This document shows positions 22,986 through 32,562 of a stretch of 42,816 nt of DNA, piece after piece. Under the pieces are notes generated by a model, which made no database searches, was not told where the DNA came from, and saw only the letters and a program-made list of their open reading frames with translations. The DNA comes from Oligoflexia bacterium (GTDB lineage Bacteria; Bdellovibrionota; UBA1018). The translations under genes and the position numbers were made by a program. Location of the stretch: contig CAIUGE010000033.1 of the NCBI GenBank assembly GCA_903898645.1, positions 1 to 42,816 on the forward strand, given 5' to 3'. Numbering within the stretch: the stretch's first letter is position 1; every line of letters begins with the position of its first letter.

Positions 22986-24494
22986 ATGCCTCTTGTATCC
23001 CCCCTCATCCCTAATGCCGCCAATCATGCAGTCAACAAAGCCCTCTATGATGCCTATGAAAATATCCTCACGACTCTCCACCAAGGTGGCAAAGGCCGCC
23101 TAAAACATGAAGAGCGCGGCAAACTCTTTGTCCGTGACCGCATCAAACATCTTATTGATCCAGGAAGTGCTTTCTTAGAGCTCTCACCACTAGCCGCTTG
23201 GCAGGTTTATGACGCGCCATGTGCAGGTATTATTACAGGTATTGGCCAAATCGAAGGCCGAGCTGCAGTGATTATTGCCAATGACGCAACAGTCAAAGGC
23301 GGCACCTACTTTCCACTCACAGTTAAAAAACATCTCCGAGCTCAAACAATTGCTTTTGAAAATCATCTCCCTCTTGTCTCCCTGGTTGATTCAGGAGGAG
23401 CCTACCTGCCACTTCAAGCTGAGCTTTTTGCAGACCGTGAACATTTTGGACGCATTTTCTATAACCAAGCAAACCTATCAGCCCACAAAATTCCTCATAT
23501 AGCCGCAGTCTTTGGCTCTTGCACAGCAGGAGGAGCCTATGTCCCTGCGATGGCAGATGAAACGATTATTATCAAAAATCAGGGTACCCTTTTTTTAGGC
23601 GGCCCACCCCTTGTCAAAGCTGCAACGGGTGAAATTGTCACAGCAGAGGAGCTTGGCGGTGCCCGCATGCATTGCCAGACCTCAGGCGTGACTGACCATT
23701 TAGCTGAAAATGACCATGACGCCCTCGTTCTTATAAGACGTCTCTTTCGGCACATCACGACACCAAAGCTGCTTGAGCACCACGCTGATGCCCCCCTCTA
23801 TGACCCAAAAGAGCTGCTCGACCTGATCCCTGCAAATCCTAAAGAAGCATTTCCTATCTATGCCATACTTGCGCGTCTCCTCGACCGAAGTGAGTTTGAC
23901 GAATTCAAGCCCCTCTATGGCCAAACACTCGTCTGCGGCTTTGCCTCCATCATGGGCCATCATGTCGGTATACTCGCCAACAATGGCGTCCTCTTTGGTG
24001 AAAGCGCGCAAAAAGGCACCCACTTTATCCAGCTCTGTTGCCAACGCGGAATCCCTCTCGTTTTCCTTCAGAATATTACAGGTTTTATGGTAGGCCGCGC
24101 TGTAGAACATGCTGGCATTGCAAAAGAGGGCGCCAAACTCGTCCATGCAGTCGCCTGTGCCTCAGTCCCAAAATATACTATTATGATCGGCAGTAGCTAT
24201 GGTGCCGGCAACTACGGTATGTGTGGAAGAGCTTTTGACCCCAGATTCCTCTTCACATGGCCAAATTCTAGCATAGCAGTTATGGGCCGTGACCAGGCCC
24301 AAAGCGTCCTCAGTACCATCGAGTCAACCGATACCGCCTCCCCTACCAATGAATCAACCGCCATCTATAGTTCGGCACATCTCTGGGACGACGGCATCAT
24401 CCCCCCATGGAAGACCCGCGAGTACCTTGGTCTCGCCATGAGTACGAACCAATCGCCTGCAGTTGATAGCAGATTTGGCGTACTCAGGATGTAA
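22986..24494 (+). CDS. Methylcrotonyl-CoA carboxylase carboxyltransferase (beta) subunit
   Basis: Transfers CO2 from carboxybiotin to 3-methylcrotonyl-CoA in leucine breakdown. The 502-residue protein carries the hallmark [18 protein letters not shown], then Asp-Ser-Gly-Gly-Ala-Tyr-Leu-Pro, Gly-Ser-Cys-Thr-Ala-Gly-Gly-Ala-Tyr and Gln-Asn-Ile-Thr-Gly-Phe-Met-Val-Gly. It ends with Leu-Trp-Asp-Asp-Gly-Ile-Ile. It is about 30 residues shorter than most homologues, mainly just before that C-terminal motif. No ribosome-binding site precedes the ATG, and a strong terminator lies immediately upstream. Confidence 0.93.
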   Translation: MPLVSPLIPNAANHAVNKALYDAYENILTTLHQGGKGRLKHEERGKLFVRDRIKHLIDPGSAFLELSPLAAWQVYDAPCAGIITGIGQIEGRAAVIIANDATVKGGTYFPLTVKKHLRAQTIAFENHLPLVSLVDSGGAYLPLQAELFADREHFGRIFYNQANLSAHKIPHIAAVFGSCTAGGAYVPAMADETIIIKNQGTLFLGGPPLVKAATGEIVTAEELGGARMHCQTSGVTDHLAENDHDALVLIRRLFRHITTPKLLEHHADAPLYDPKELLDLIPANPKEAFPIYAILARLLDRSEFDEFKPLYGQTLVCGFASIMGHHVGILANNGVLFGESAQKGTHFIQLCCQRGIPLVFLQNITGFMVGRAVEHAGIAKEGAKLVHAVACASVPKYTIMIGSSYGAGNYGMCGRAFDPRFLFTWPNSSIAVMGRDQAQSVLSTIESTDTASPTNESTAIYSSAHLWDDGIIPPWKTREYLGLAMSTNQSPAVDSRFGVLRM

Positions 24495-24502
24495 AAAATA
24501 AA

Positions 24503-24542
24503 AAAGCCCCACACGAGATCATGTGAGGCTTTAAATATATAT
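24503..24542. terminator. Terminator between convergent genes (strong on the minus strand)
   Basis: AAAGCC-CACA (24503-24514) pairs with TGTG-GGCTTT (24532-24542), with short bulges. On the minus strand the hairpin is followed by TTTTTTATTTTTT, so it ends the leftward operon efficiently. On the plus strand the tail is TTTAAATATAT, weaker. Confidence 0.8.
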
Positions 24543-24557
24543 ATGAGAGACTTTTTC

Positions 24558-24770
24558 TTACTTAGCCGCCCCAATCTCTTTACTTTCAACAGAGCCATCA
24601 CGAAGCACTAAAGCTTCGGTGGTTTTGGGCTCAGCAGCAGATGGACCTACCAGAGTTTTCTTAAAACAACCGCCGTAACAGTCAGCTTTCAAGTCGCGGG
24701 GCGGTTCCTGACCAGTACCTGCATAAGCACTCGAGCCCACCAAAACCATCATTACTATTAAAAACTTCAT
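24558..24770 (-). CDS. Small exported protein with a cysteine pair (copy 2)
   Basis: A 70-residue protein with signal peptide Lys-Phe-Leu-Ile-Val-Met...Ser-Ser-Ala-Tyr-Ala and about 50 mature residues containing Asp-Cys-Tyr-Gly-Gly-Cys-Phe. It is a paralogue of the gene at 24983-25213: same signal peptide, same spacing of the Cys-x3-Cys pair, acidic Lys-containing tail. A G-rich ribosome-binding site precedes it. It is the last gene of the leftward run that begins with the Tad pilus. Function unknown; the cysteine pair suggests a disulfide or metal site. Confidence 0.72.
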   Translation of the reverse strand: MKFLIVMMVLVGSSAYAGTGQEPPRDLKADCYGGCFKKTLVGPSAAEPKTTEALVLRDGSVESKEIGAAK

Positions 24771-24910
24771 AATTCATTCCCCCTTCGTACAAAACGATAC
24801 CTTTCTCGTCTTTACATGCAGAGAGCGTGCCACTCAGGCACGCTCCAGAGGGCAACGTGTGTCGCAGAGAACCTACCTATTTTCTAGACCCTGACCTCAA
24901 CGAGACAAAA

Positions 24911-24942
24911 GAAGCCCCACACAGACTGCTGTGTGAGGCTTC
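24911..24942 (-). terminator. Terminator after small exported protein copy 1
   Basis: A near-perfect 14-bp stem (24911-24924 with 24929-24942, one mismatch) with a 4-nt loop. On the minus strand it ends in GGCTTCTTTTGT. Its stem shares GCCCCACAC/GTGTGAGGC with the terminator at 24503-24542, so gene and terminator were duplicated together. Confidence 0.82.
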
Positions 24943-24982
24943 TTCACTCTATGTATCTCAAATAGAACGATCAGCAGAACTG

Positions 24983-25213
24983 CTACTTACCACTATCAGC
25001 AGCATCAGCATTCTTATCAGAATGATTCTCAGCGTCCTTGACTACAGAGCCTTCAACCTTTTTAGCTGGACCCTGCGTCATGTCATTATCACAAGGGCCG
25101 TCACAAGGGGTGACAAAATCCGGCTTATCTTTCTTGCCCGTAGGCTGATCCCCCTGAGCATGTGCACTTGACCCCACCAACAAAAACCCCACCATCACAA
25201 TTAAAAATTTCAT
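24983..25213 (-). CDS. Small exported protein with a cysteine pair (copy 1)
   Basis: A 76-residue protein: signal peptide Lys-Phe-Leu-Ile-Val-Met-Val...Ser-Ser-Ala-His-Ala, then a polar Lys/Asp-rich chain with Pro-Cys-Asp-Gly-Pro-Cys-Asp. A very strong ribosome-binding site (AAGGAGG) precedes ATG 25213. It lies 45 nt downstream of the YD-repeat gene and has its own terminator. Paralogue of 24558-24770. No family recognised. Confidence 0.75.
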   Translation of the reverse strand: MKFLIVMVGFLLVGSSAHAQGDQPTGKKDKPDFVTPCDGPCDNDMTQGPAKKVEGSVVKDAENHSDKNADAADSGK

Positions 25214-25258
25214 ACTTCCTCCTTTGTAAAAAACAAACTATATTTCAGACAAAACCGA

Positions 25259-27031
25259 TTACGGTGTAAACCGCTCACTTGCTAAATTAATCAACCTATA
25301 CAATTCCTGAAAAATCGATGCCACGTCATCAGCAATACCAGGGCCTGTATGGTTCTCAGTTTTCTTGATCTGCCCATCCTCCTGGTACGTCACATCAATT
25401 GCACCAACTGGCGCATAGTTTCCTTCACCAGAAGATTTTCTTTTACTGACTGCTATTTTAATTGGCTTGCCTTCAGCATAGCTAAAGAAGACCTGATGCA
25501 TCGCGTCTGCCATGGTCGAGATCTCGCCTTCACTATTATAGGTGAGCGCAACAATGTGTTTTTTGCTCGATAGCTTGCCATCAATTTTTGACACGACCTG
25601 AATATCTTTCAAATTATCCTGTGCAAGAATCAAATTACCTTTTGCATCATACGTAAAGTCCACACTGATATAAGGGTCTCCCGATTCCTTCCCCTTAGAC
25701 ATACTATAGGCTCGCACAGATGACGTTTTCCCCGACTTTCTGTCAACAGTAAGAACCGTTTTCTTTTCAGGCGATGTCTTGGTGAGCAAATGCCCTGCTT
25801 CATCATAGGTAAAGCTTGTGATTTGCTTGTTATGGTTAATCTCCCGAGGTAAACCTGTTGCTTCATTGTATGTTGTCTCTGTCACATCAGTATCATTGAC
25901 TGTCACTTTCAAAGAAACCAGAACCTGATCGCCGAAAGCATTTCGCTTAAAAATATAAGCATAGCTCGTGCGAATTGCATTCGCCGGATTCTTATCTTCG
26001 CGATCTATCACTTCTGTTTTTGTTGTGATCCTATTATCGTCACCCGGAACGATTATGTAAGAATAGTTCGTCACAAGTTCATTGGTTGACACTTTTTTGA
26101 CGCTTTCATAAAGCGCTTGTCCATAATACTCAATCTCTGTTTTATTTAACTCTTTTCCTGCTGCATTCACTTCAGTAATTTCTCGTATAAAACTTTTGTC
26201 ATTATATTTGTACCTATACGCCTTACCACCTGCATCAATACTTTCAATCATTTGATCTGATCCGTTGTACTTATACTCTGCCTTTTGACCCTTAATACCG
26301 AGCAGAACAATCGTTTCCACAAAACCCTTGGCATTATAGGTAAACTCCAGGGTCCGGCCATCATACGTCACCTTACTAGTATGGCCCGACTTGTCATAGC
26401 TAACAAGCACCTCATTCCCATTACTATCACGGGTTTTGACCAGCTTACCGGCTGCATTAAAATAGTCAGTATCCCCTATCTCGCTTGATCTCACAAAGCT
26501 TTTATCTGGATTCACTCTCAGGACTTGTTTTGCAAACTTGTTAGAACGATACAGGACCCCTGGCTGAACATGAATAGCAGGCACAGGATGATGCAGCGCT
26601 TCTAGCCTCTTCTCAGCCGCCGTTCTTTTTTCTAGATCAGCGAGCTCAACGATACATTTTTCTTTATCTTTTACTGGAAAAATACCTTGCTTTAACTCAG
26701 CATCACAAATGGCCTGTATATGATCCTTAAGTGTCGAAGCATTGACCGAATCGGGCACAAAGAGATTCTCAGCTCCACCACCATACTCAATAATCTGAAT
26801 GGTACCGTCATTAAGAACGTGCGCACATGTTTCAATGGACGATCCCCAAGATTTTCCAAACATGCCAGTAAAAATCGCTTTTGTGTTATACGTTCTTTCA
26901 ACAGTCAGGCGTTCTAGACCTGGGACAGAAATATCAATAAAGGCAGTATTGAAATTTCCGTTTTGCAAGTTCACAGTCGCGTAAGACACTTGCAAAAATC
27001 CAAAAAGAATACATACAAAAAATCGATTCAT
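25259..27031 (-). CDS. Exported YD-repeat (Rhs-like) protein
   Basis: A 590-residue protein with a signal peptide (1-18, ending Val-Ser-Tyr-Ala). The N-terminal beta region (Asn-Gly-Asn-Phe-Asn-Thr-Ala...Val-Glu-Arg-Thr-Tyr-Asn, then Gly-Lys-Ser-Trp-Gly) is like that of Rhs/YD proteins. Repeated Tyr-Asp elements follow (Thr-Tyr-Asp-Gly-Arg, Tyr-Lys-Tyr-Asn, Phe-Thr-Tyr-Asp-Ala-Lys-Gly-Asn-Leu). It lacks the Rhs core autoprotease motif and any toxin-like tail, so it is probably a surface or cell-wall-associated protein rather than a polymorphic toxin. It starts 24 nt after tadB and is likely cotranscribed with the pilus genes. Confidence 0.82.
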   Translation of the reverse strand: MNRFFVCILFGFLQVSYATVNLQNGNFNTAFIDISVPGLERLTVERTYNTKAIFTGMFGKSWGSSIETCAHVLNDGTIQIIEYGGGAENLFVPDSVNASTLKDHIQAICDAELKQGIFPVKDKEKCIVELADLEKRTAAEKRLEALHHPVPAIHVQPGVLYRSNKFAKQVLRVNPDKSFVRSSEIGDTDYFNAAGKLVKTRDSNGNEVLVSYDKSGHTSKVTYDGRTLEFTYNAKGFVETIVLLGIKGQKAEYKYNGSDQMIESIDAGGKAYRYKYNDKSFIREITEVNAAGKELNKTEIEYYGQALYESVKKVSTNELVTNYSYIIVPGDDNRITTKTEVIDREDKNPANAIRTSYAYIFKRNAFGDQVLVSLKVTVNDTDVTETTYNEATGLPREINHNKQITSFTYDEAGHLLTKTSPEKKTVLTVDRKSGKTSSVRAYSMSKGKESGDPYISVDFTYDAKGNLILAQDNLKDIQVVSKIDGKLSSKKHIVALTYNSEGEISTMADAMHQVFFSYAEGKPIKIAVSKRKSSGEGNYAPVGAIDVTYQEDGQIKKTENHTGPGIADDVASIFQELYRLINLASERFTP

Positions 27032-27055
27032 AGATTACCCCATTTACGCAACGCG

Positions 27056-27919
27056 TCACACGTCTATATTGACTATTTTCATGATAACAAAAAAACCCAA
27101 TGATTCCAATAAAATTATAACCATAATAATTATCCACCCAACGGGAGTTGAAAATAGTGGATGCATAAACTCAGGATCTGTTTGATAGAAAATCACACCC
27201 AGTATAGGGGGAATCGCCATCACAAACATACCCTGATAAAACCCCTGCGCTGTCAGTGCCGCAATCTTATTCTCAATTTTAATACGCTCACGTATGGTAC
27301 TCACAATGGTATCAAATGTCTCCGCCAAATTTCCGCCAGTTTCCTTCAGGATATTGATCGATGTCACAAACATTTCAACATCCTCAGACTCAACTCTTCT
27401 TGCTAAATTACTAAACGACTCTTCAAGTGATACGCCAACTTTATTTTGACTAAGAACCAGCTGAAATTCTTGCGAAATCGGGTTAGGCATCTCCTGCGCC
27501 ACAAGTCCCAAAGACTGCGCAATGGAAAGCCCTGATTTTAACCCATTAGACATCAGACCCAGCGCATCAATCATCTGAAGAACAAACTTTTGCACGCGTC
27601 TTTTATAGATCCAATTCACGATAGGCTTTGGCGCTTTCCAGCCAAGGATCGTCACCAAAATGGCAAAGGGTATGCCCGGAAAAAGATGAGGTAAGAATGA
27701 CAAGAAAACAATCGACCCAAGCCCAAAGCTGAGCCCAAAAAGCCCCAAAAGAATCTGGTGCGCTTCTACCTCAATGAACATGACCCCCAGTCGTTCGACA
27801 ATAAAATCACGGGTCCCAAGCGATTGAAACCGCAACCAGTCCAAAAAACGCGCATTATAGGTATACGAAAAAATGAACATCGCAGCCCCAATAGCACCAA
27901 GCCCTGCATACTTGAGCAT
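27056..27919 (-). CDS. tadB: Tad pilus inner-membrane platform protein TadB
   Basis: A 287-residue T2SF-domain protein of the Tad platform. The cytoplasmic domain reads Gln-Met-Ile-Asp-Ala-Leu-Gly-Leu-Met-Ser-Asn-Gly-Leu-Lys-Ser-Gly-Leu-Ser, then Glu-Met-Pro-Asn-Pro-Ile-Ser-Gln-Glu-Phe, Glu-Thr-Gly-Gly-Asn-Leu-Ala-Glu and Thr-Ile-Arg-Glu-Arg-Ile-Lys, the usual TadB pattern. It has about four membrane helices, two at each end. It lies 9 nt downstream of the ATPase fusion gene. TadC, its usual neighbour, is here at the other end of the operon. Confidence 0.92.
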   Translation of the reverse strand: MLKYAGLGAIGAAMFIFSYTYNARFLDWLRFQSLGTRDFIVERLGVMFIEVEAHQILLGLFGLSFGLGSIVFLSFLPHLFPGIPFAILVTILGWKAPKPIVNWIYKRRVQKFVLQMIDALGLMSNGLKSGLSIAQSLGLVAQEMPNPISQEFQLVLSQNKVGVSLEESFSNLARRVESEDVEMFVTSINILKETGGNLAETFDTIVSTIRERIKIENKIAALTAQGFYQGMFVMAIPPILGVIFYQTDPEFMHPLFSTPVGWIIIMVIILLESLGFFVIMKIVNIDV

Positions 27920-27928
27920 TTTACCTCC

Positions 27929-30070
27929 TTATTTTGCTGCAAAAAGGTTTCGCGAAATCTTCATCCCTTTTGCTTCCATTTCTTCTACAAATTTTGGTAT
28001 AAACCCTGTTGGCACAAAGCGTCCAATAATCTTCCGTTTTTTATCAAGCCCTTCTTGCTTATAAAGAAAAATATCTTGAAGACTAACTACTTCCCCTTGG
28101 ATACCAACAACTTCTGTAATATGCGTCACTCTTCTTGCCCCATCGCTCAATCGTGATTGCTGGATGATAAGACCAACAGCTGAAGCAACGTTTTCACGAA
28201 TGGCTTTTGCCGGTAATCCAAGACCTGCCATCATGACAAGTGTCTCAAGACGCGCTATACATTCACGCGGATTATTCGAGTGTAACGTGGTGAGCGATCC
28301 CGAATGACCTGTATTCATGGCCTGCAACATATCTAATGCTTCGCCGCCTCGACACTCTCCCACGACTATACGATCAGGACGCATACGCAAGCAGCATTTA
28401 ATAAGATCACGAATGGACACCTCGCCTTCGCCTTCTATATTTTTTGGACGCGTCTCAAGCCGTACCACATGCTCCTGAGCAAGCTGCAATTCAGCCGAAT
28501 CTTCCACTGTAATAATACGCTCTGATGCTGGGATAAAATTTGAGAGCACATTCAGCAGTGTCGTTTTTCCAGAACCCGTGCCACCTGATACAACAATATT
28601 CAGCTTTGCCTCAACACAACAGCGAAGAAAGTCAGCAATTTCTTCTGTCATCGACCCAAATGCAATCAAATCCTTATACTCAATTCTTTTCTTAGGGAAT
28701 TTTCGAATTGTTATGGTCGGACCACGAAGTGCAAGTGGAGGTATGATCACATGCACACGCGATCCATCCAAAAGACGTGCATCAACATAGGGTACTTTTT
28801 CATCGACACGACGACCAAGAGGCGTCACAATACGCTCAATCACATTCATCATCTGCGCTTCACTAGAAAAAGTCACTTTAGACATCATGGGCTTTCCTGC
28901 TTTTTCTACATAGATCTGATCACGCGCATTCACCATAATTTCAGTAATAAGATCATCAGCGAGCATATCTTCAAGAGGCCCTAAGCCAAGAGCCTCATCC
29001 AGCACTTCTTTAATAATTTGCGCCTTCAGTTCGCGTGTACTTAGGAGCGATGCCGTATCCTCCATATTAAGGATATCTAAAATTCCTTTTTGTGTTTTTT
29101 CACGAAGAATCGCGCGCTGCTTCGAATCACTCGTATCTACATTCATTTTCTTCAGATCCATCTGCTCAACAAGCGCTTTGTGAATGCGAAGCTTCATCGA
29201 CGTCCATGGATCCAAGGGAGCTGCACTTGATCGGGCAGAAGCGCCGCCAGATCCTGCATCCGCTGGCGCAGTCACCTGCGACTTCACTGATCCTGGCGTT
29301 GGTTTCTTTAATTTTGAAAGATTTTCTAACATATTGGTCTGCTGCATTTTACGAACAATCTCGTGGTATGATTTTGCAACAGCTGAGCTCGGCACACTCA
29401 AACAAACAGGCTGACTCTTTGCCAGCGATCCATCACAGCTTGCTACATCTTCAGGAATGGCGCCAAAGATCTGACGACCAATGTTTTTTTGAATCATCTG
29501 AGGCCCAATAATGTTACTTTGCGAGTACTTATTGACAATAATCTGTACCATTTCTTGAGGAAAGAGAAGCTCCTGAATCTTACTTAACAGCCTCTTTGTT
29601 TGATTGATCACAATCACATCAGCACTGGTAATCACAAATATTACTGTCGCATATTCAAAGACTTTGAGCGCATAAGGATCCATACCATTACCGCAATCGA
29701 TGATAGTAGCACTAAAAATACCTGTTGCCGCTTTCAGAAATCGCCCAAGCCCCTCGATATCAAGGTCACGCGCAGCAATCGAATCACGTGGAGCACCTAC
29801 AAAGCTATAGCCGACAGGCGAATTAATCATCATGGGTCCAAGTGATTTTGGATCTAAGGTCACACCCTGCATTCGACTGATATCAACAATTGTTTTTTGC
29901 GGGTTCTGACCTAAAATGATATTTTGATCACCCAGCGAAGTAAGATCCAAGTCGACAATACAGGGGCGCTGCTTAAGTTCTTGCAAATATGCGATGGCAA
30001 GATTTGCCGTAAAAACACTTTTCCCCACTCCGCCTTTACCGCCTGCTACAGCTATAATATGTCCAGCCAC
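27929..30070 (-). CDS. CpaE-CpaF (TadZ-TadA) fusion ATPase of the Tad pilus
   Basis: A 713-residue protein joining two Tad components that are normally separate. Residues 1-240 are a MinD/ParA-type ATPase like CpaE/TadZ, with deviant Walker A Gly-Lys-Gly-Gly-Val-Gly-Lys-Ser (11-18) and Cys-Ile-Val-Asp-Leu-Asp-Leu (37-43); this part normally places the machine in the cell. After an Ala/Ser/Pro-rich linker (about 250-290), residues 290-713 are a CpaF/TadA secretion ATPase, with Walker A Gly-Gly-Thr-Gly-Ser-Gly-Lys-Thr-Thr (496-504), Val-Val-Gly-Glu-Cys-Arg-Gly-Gly-Glu (569-577) and His-Ser-Gly-Ser-Leu-Thr-Thr-Leu-His (589-597). It powers pilin assembly. It starts 12 nt after the secretin gene. 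Confidence 0.95.
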   Translation of the reverse strand: MAGHIIAVAGGKGGVGKSVFTANLAIAYLQELKQRPCIVDLDLTSLGDQNIILGQNPQKTIVDISRMQGVTLDPKSLGPMMINSPVGYSFVGAPRDSIAARDLDIEGLGRFLKAATGIFSATIIDCGNGMDPYALKVFEYATVIFVITSADVIVINQTKRLLSKIQELLFPQEMVQIIVNKYSQSNIIGPQMIQKNIGRQIFGAIPEDVASCDGSLAKSQPVCLSVPSSAVAKSYHEIVRKMQQTNMLENLSKLKKPTPGSVKSQVTAPADAGSGGASARSSAAPLDPWTSMKLRIHKALVEQMDLKKMNVDTSDSKQRAILREKTQKGILDILNMEDTASLLSTRELKAQIIKEVLDEALGLGPLEDMLADDLITEIMVNARDQIYVEKAGKPMMSKVTFSSEAQMMNVIERIVTPLGRRVDEKVPYVDARLLDGSRVHVIIPPLALRGPTITIRKFPKKRIEYKDLIAFGSMTEEIADFLRCCVEAKLNIVVSGGTGSGKTTLLNVLSNFIPASERIITVEDSAELQLAQEHVVRLETRPKNIEGEGEVSIRDLIKCCLRMRPDRIVVGECRGGEALDMLQAMNTGHSGSLTTLHSNNPRECIARLETLVMMAGLGLPAKAIRENVASAVGLIIQQSRLSDGARRVTHITEVVGIQGEVVSLQDIFLYKQEGLDKKRKIIGRFVPTGFIPKFVEEMEAKGMKISRNLFAAK

Positions 30071-30082
30071 AATATGTCTCCT

Positions 30083-31720
30083 TTATTGAACTTTTACTCT
30101 GAATGGTTTAAGATCATCTGTACCTTCAGATGCACTTTCAAGAATTTGAGGCGTTACAAAAATCACAAATTGACTTTTTTGTTTTCGAAACGATTTTGAA
30201 TGAAGCAAATTGTACAACGCTTGCGTCCCTGCAGAAAAACTCCCCTGACTATTAGGGTCATTTTTATTAAAATCAGTACCAATTTCACTCGACGTTACAG
30301 CTGCAACAGCAGCGCTTTCTTTTGACTTAACATAGATCTTCGTCGTCACAGTATGATGCGCAGTAACAGGCGCTGTCCCATTAGGCGCCATCCCCACCAA
30401 GCTGTTGAGATCAAGCTCCATATCCATCTGAATATCTTCACTCTGACCAATAATAAGTGGAGTCATAGCAATATTCAAACCTATTTTTGCATTGGCAGTT
30501 GTTGCCTGCCCATTAGGCCCAGCAAGTGCATACGGGTACTCTGTCTGCTGCAGTAATTTTGTGGGCTGCCCACTACGCACAATGACAGTCCCTGTCTCAA
30601 GAATACGAGCATACCCTGCACTTTGAAGACTCTGCAATTTTGGCAACAAGGACCCAATAGTGCCAGAGAGTGTCGCACCCGCTGTCCCAGTATTTCCAGA
30701 AGCCGACTGACCAAGAGAAATCTGTGGCCCATCCGAAGTAAAGCCCGGCTGCCAACCAAAGCTAAAAAGCTTATTGTAGTCTTTCCTCAGTTCAACAAAA
30801 TGCACCGTGATACGCACAAGTTTTTCTTGCTTTTTTTGCTTGGGCGGCTTAATCACAATAAAATTTTGTATCAAAGGACGAGCTGCGAGCCGCTGGACGG
30901 TAGGGTCCCGCTCAAGAGGATTGCCAGGCCGGAGGTCCGGCAAGTAAAGTGTCGCAACACTATTTGCCCGCTTTGCTTGGTCTGCAGAATCAACACTCCC
31001 TTCAAGAAATATCATTGAATTCACAACCCTGGTTTTCACATCAGGCGCAAAGGCATTAACATCATCCTGAATTTTTTTACCAATCACCTGCATGGTCAGA
31101 GGTGAAAGTCCTGCCATATTAATCACATAATCTGCATAGCTCTTATCTTGAATCACTGTCAAAAGTGTCCCGTAATCGGCAGGCACAATGACCTGTCCCT
31201 CAATCACAACTTTTGGCCCTACAATACGGATAGTTAAACCTTCAACATCACGTAGCAAAGATCTAATCTCCTGCGCAACACGCAAGAGATTAGAACCGGT
31301 CACTCGCACCATAAAAATCAAACGGAGTGTGCCATCAGCATCACGAACACTGACTGTCGTTTCTCCTGCCTTCAAAGGCTTGAAGATAATTTGACGCTTC
31401 TCTCCAATTTTCACAAGCGTCGTTGTCACAATCTGTGGATTGCCATAACTGATTCCATTGGCACCAGCATTTGCTTCAAAATCAAGATCGACTGCTTTAT
31501 CTTCACCTGTTGTCAATAAAAGTCTTCTTTTATCAGCTTCAATTTCTGACTGATCATACGTAAGCTGGGATTGTCTATATTTCAATCCACGCTCTTTGTC
31601 TTTTTCAGCCTGCTCAGACGCTTTTTGTTCCTGCAATGGATCAGAAGGCACATCATCAAGAACACCATCAATGGGAGTTGCCGCAAAACTCATAAGCATC
31701 AAAAAGATAGAAAGTATCAT
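30083..31720 (-). CDS. cpaC: Tad pilus secretin CpaC/RcpA
   Basis: A 545-residue outer-membrane secretin forming the pilus exit channel. A short signal peptide is followed by a charged helical stretch, a pilus-assembly N-terminal domain (to about residue 140), a BON-like segment (about 145-190), and the secretin core with Val-Arg-Ile-Thr-Val-His-Phe-Val-Glu-Leu. Near the C-terminus is Val-Ile-Phe-Val-Thr-Pro-Gln-Ile-Leu. The start overlaps the cpaB stop by 4 nt (ATGA). No lipobox is seen, so outer-membrane insertion may need a separate pilotin. Confidence 0.92.
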   Translation of the reverse strand: MILSIFLMLMSFAATPIDGVLDDVPSDPLQEQKASEQAEKDKERGLKYRQSQLTYDQSEIEADKRRLLLTTGEDKAVDLDFEANAGANGISYGNPQIVTTTLVKIGEKRQIIFKPLKAGETTVSVRDADGTLRLIFMVRVTGSNLLRVAQEIRSLLRDVEGLTIRIVGPKVVIEGQVIVPADYGTLLTVIQDKSYADYVINMAGLSPLTMQVIGKKIQDDVNAFAPDVKTRVVNSMIFLEGSVDSADQAKRANSVATLYLPDLRPGNPLERDPTVQRLAARPLIQNFIVIKPPKQKKQEKLVRITVHFVELRKDYNKLFSFGWQPGFTSDGPQISLGQSASGNTGTAGATLSGTIGSLLPKLQSLQSAGYARILETGTVIVRSGQPTKLLQQTEYPYALAGPNGQATTANAKIGLNIAMTPLIIGQSEDIQMDMELDLNSLVGMAPNGTAPVTAHHTVTTKIYVKSKESAAVAAVTSSEIGTDFNKNDPNSQGSFSAGTQALYNLLHSKSFRKQKSQFVIFVTPQILESASEGTDDLKPFRVKVQ

Positions 31721-32559
31721 TTTTTTACTGCAACCCCGCCTGCCTTTTGGACATCAGCCCCTAAAATATCTCCCATGGTTGACGCACTCATCATCACCCG
31801 GTCGATATCATCGTTATTACGAAGCATAAGCATAGGCGGCGTATCTCCAACTGACAAAATAAGACTCAACATCTGGGCGCTCAATGGCTCCAACTCTAAC
31901 GTTACCGAACTGAACGAAAAATCTTCAACAAGGGATCGTATTTTTTCCTTTCCACCAAAAGGATCAGGCTCAACAATGCGGGCTACATTATTATTTACAT
32001 TCCTACCAATTGCAAGAACAACGACATCTTGCAGGACTGTTTTTGCAATACGGTTCTCTTTTTTTCCAGTCAGCTCAAAAAAACAGATCACATCAACACG
32101 ATCCCCAGGCTTAATGAGCTTCGCAACGCCTGTTATTTCATTCACAGACATTGAAATAGCTCTTTTGCCTGGCGTGATCTGAGGCGCAAGTCCTGTACGA
32201 AGACCAATATCTGTAATTTTATTATTAGTAAGCTGCTCGTTTTTCTTAATTGGCACCATAGCAATAGAGCCAGCAAGACCCTTTAAGGTCCGCATATTCT
32301 CTTTCTCATCTTCTTTTTTATCTGACTTATCAAGTGAAACAGCAGCTGGCTCTAAGAATGTTTTTGGCACCCTTTTAAACTCAAGCATCGTTTCATTGAT
32401 GGTCTCCATCTCTCTGATATCTCGCTTTGCAACAACAACAAGCACTTCTGTTCCAAACTTCTTTTGCGCCTCTTCCTCAATGCTACTCACATAGCTTTGT
32501 ACAAAAAAAACTGCAACAACAGCCATAAAAAGGGAAAGTGTGAGAGCTTTATTATTCAT
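31717..32559 (-). CDS. cpaB: Tad pilus assembly protein CpaB/RcpC
   Basis: A 280-residue protein with one N-terminal membrane helix (about 5-24) and a periplasmic SAF-like domain (Val-Val-Val-Ala-Lys-Arg-Asp-Ile-Arg-Glu-Met-Glu, then Ile-Lys-Pro-Gly-Asp-Arg-Val-Asp-Val). CpaB links the inner-membrane machine to the secretin and may touch peptidoglycan. A Lys/Asp/Glu-rich insertion (about 75-88) interrupts the SAF domain. It starts 3 nt after the TadE-like gene and overlaps cpaC by ATGA. Confidence 0.93.
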   Translation of the reverse strand: MNNKALTLSLFMAVVAVFFVQSYVSSIEEEAQKKFGTEVLVVVAKRDIREMETINETMLEFKRVPKTFLEPAAVSLDKSDKKEDEKENMRTLKGLAGSIAMVPIKKNEQLTNNKITDIGLRTGLAPQITPGKRAISMSVNEITGVAKLIKPGDRVDVICFFELTGKKENRIAKTVLQDVVVLAIGRNVNNNVARIVEPDPFGGKEKIRSLVEDFSFSSVTLELEPLSAQMLSLILSVGDTPPMLMLRNNDDIDRVMMSASTMGDILGADVQKAGGVAVKK

Positions 32560-32562
32560 ATT

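Noticed and set aside
23700-24146. A 148-codon minus-strand open frame inside the carboxyltransferase gene
   Set aside because: The carboxyltransferase motifs run straight through the region; no ribosome-binding site or known domain on the minus strand.
31571-32182. A 203-codon plus-strand open frame inside cpaB and the cpaC start
   Set aside because: cpaB and cpaC are clear on the other strand with coupled starts; this frame is Ser/Thr-rich with no start signal.
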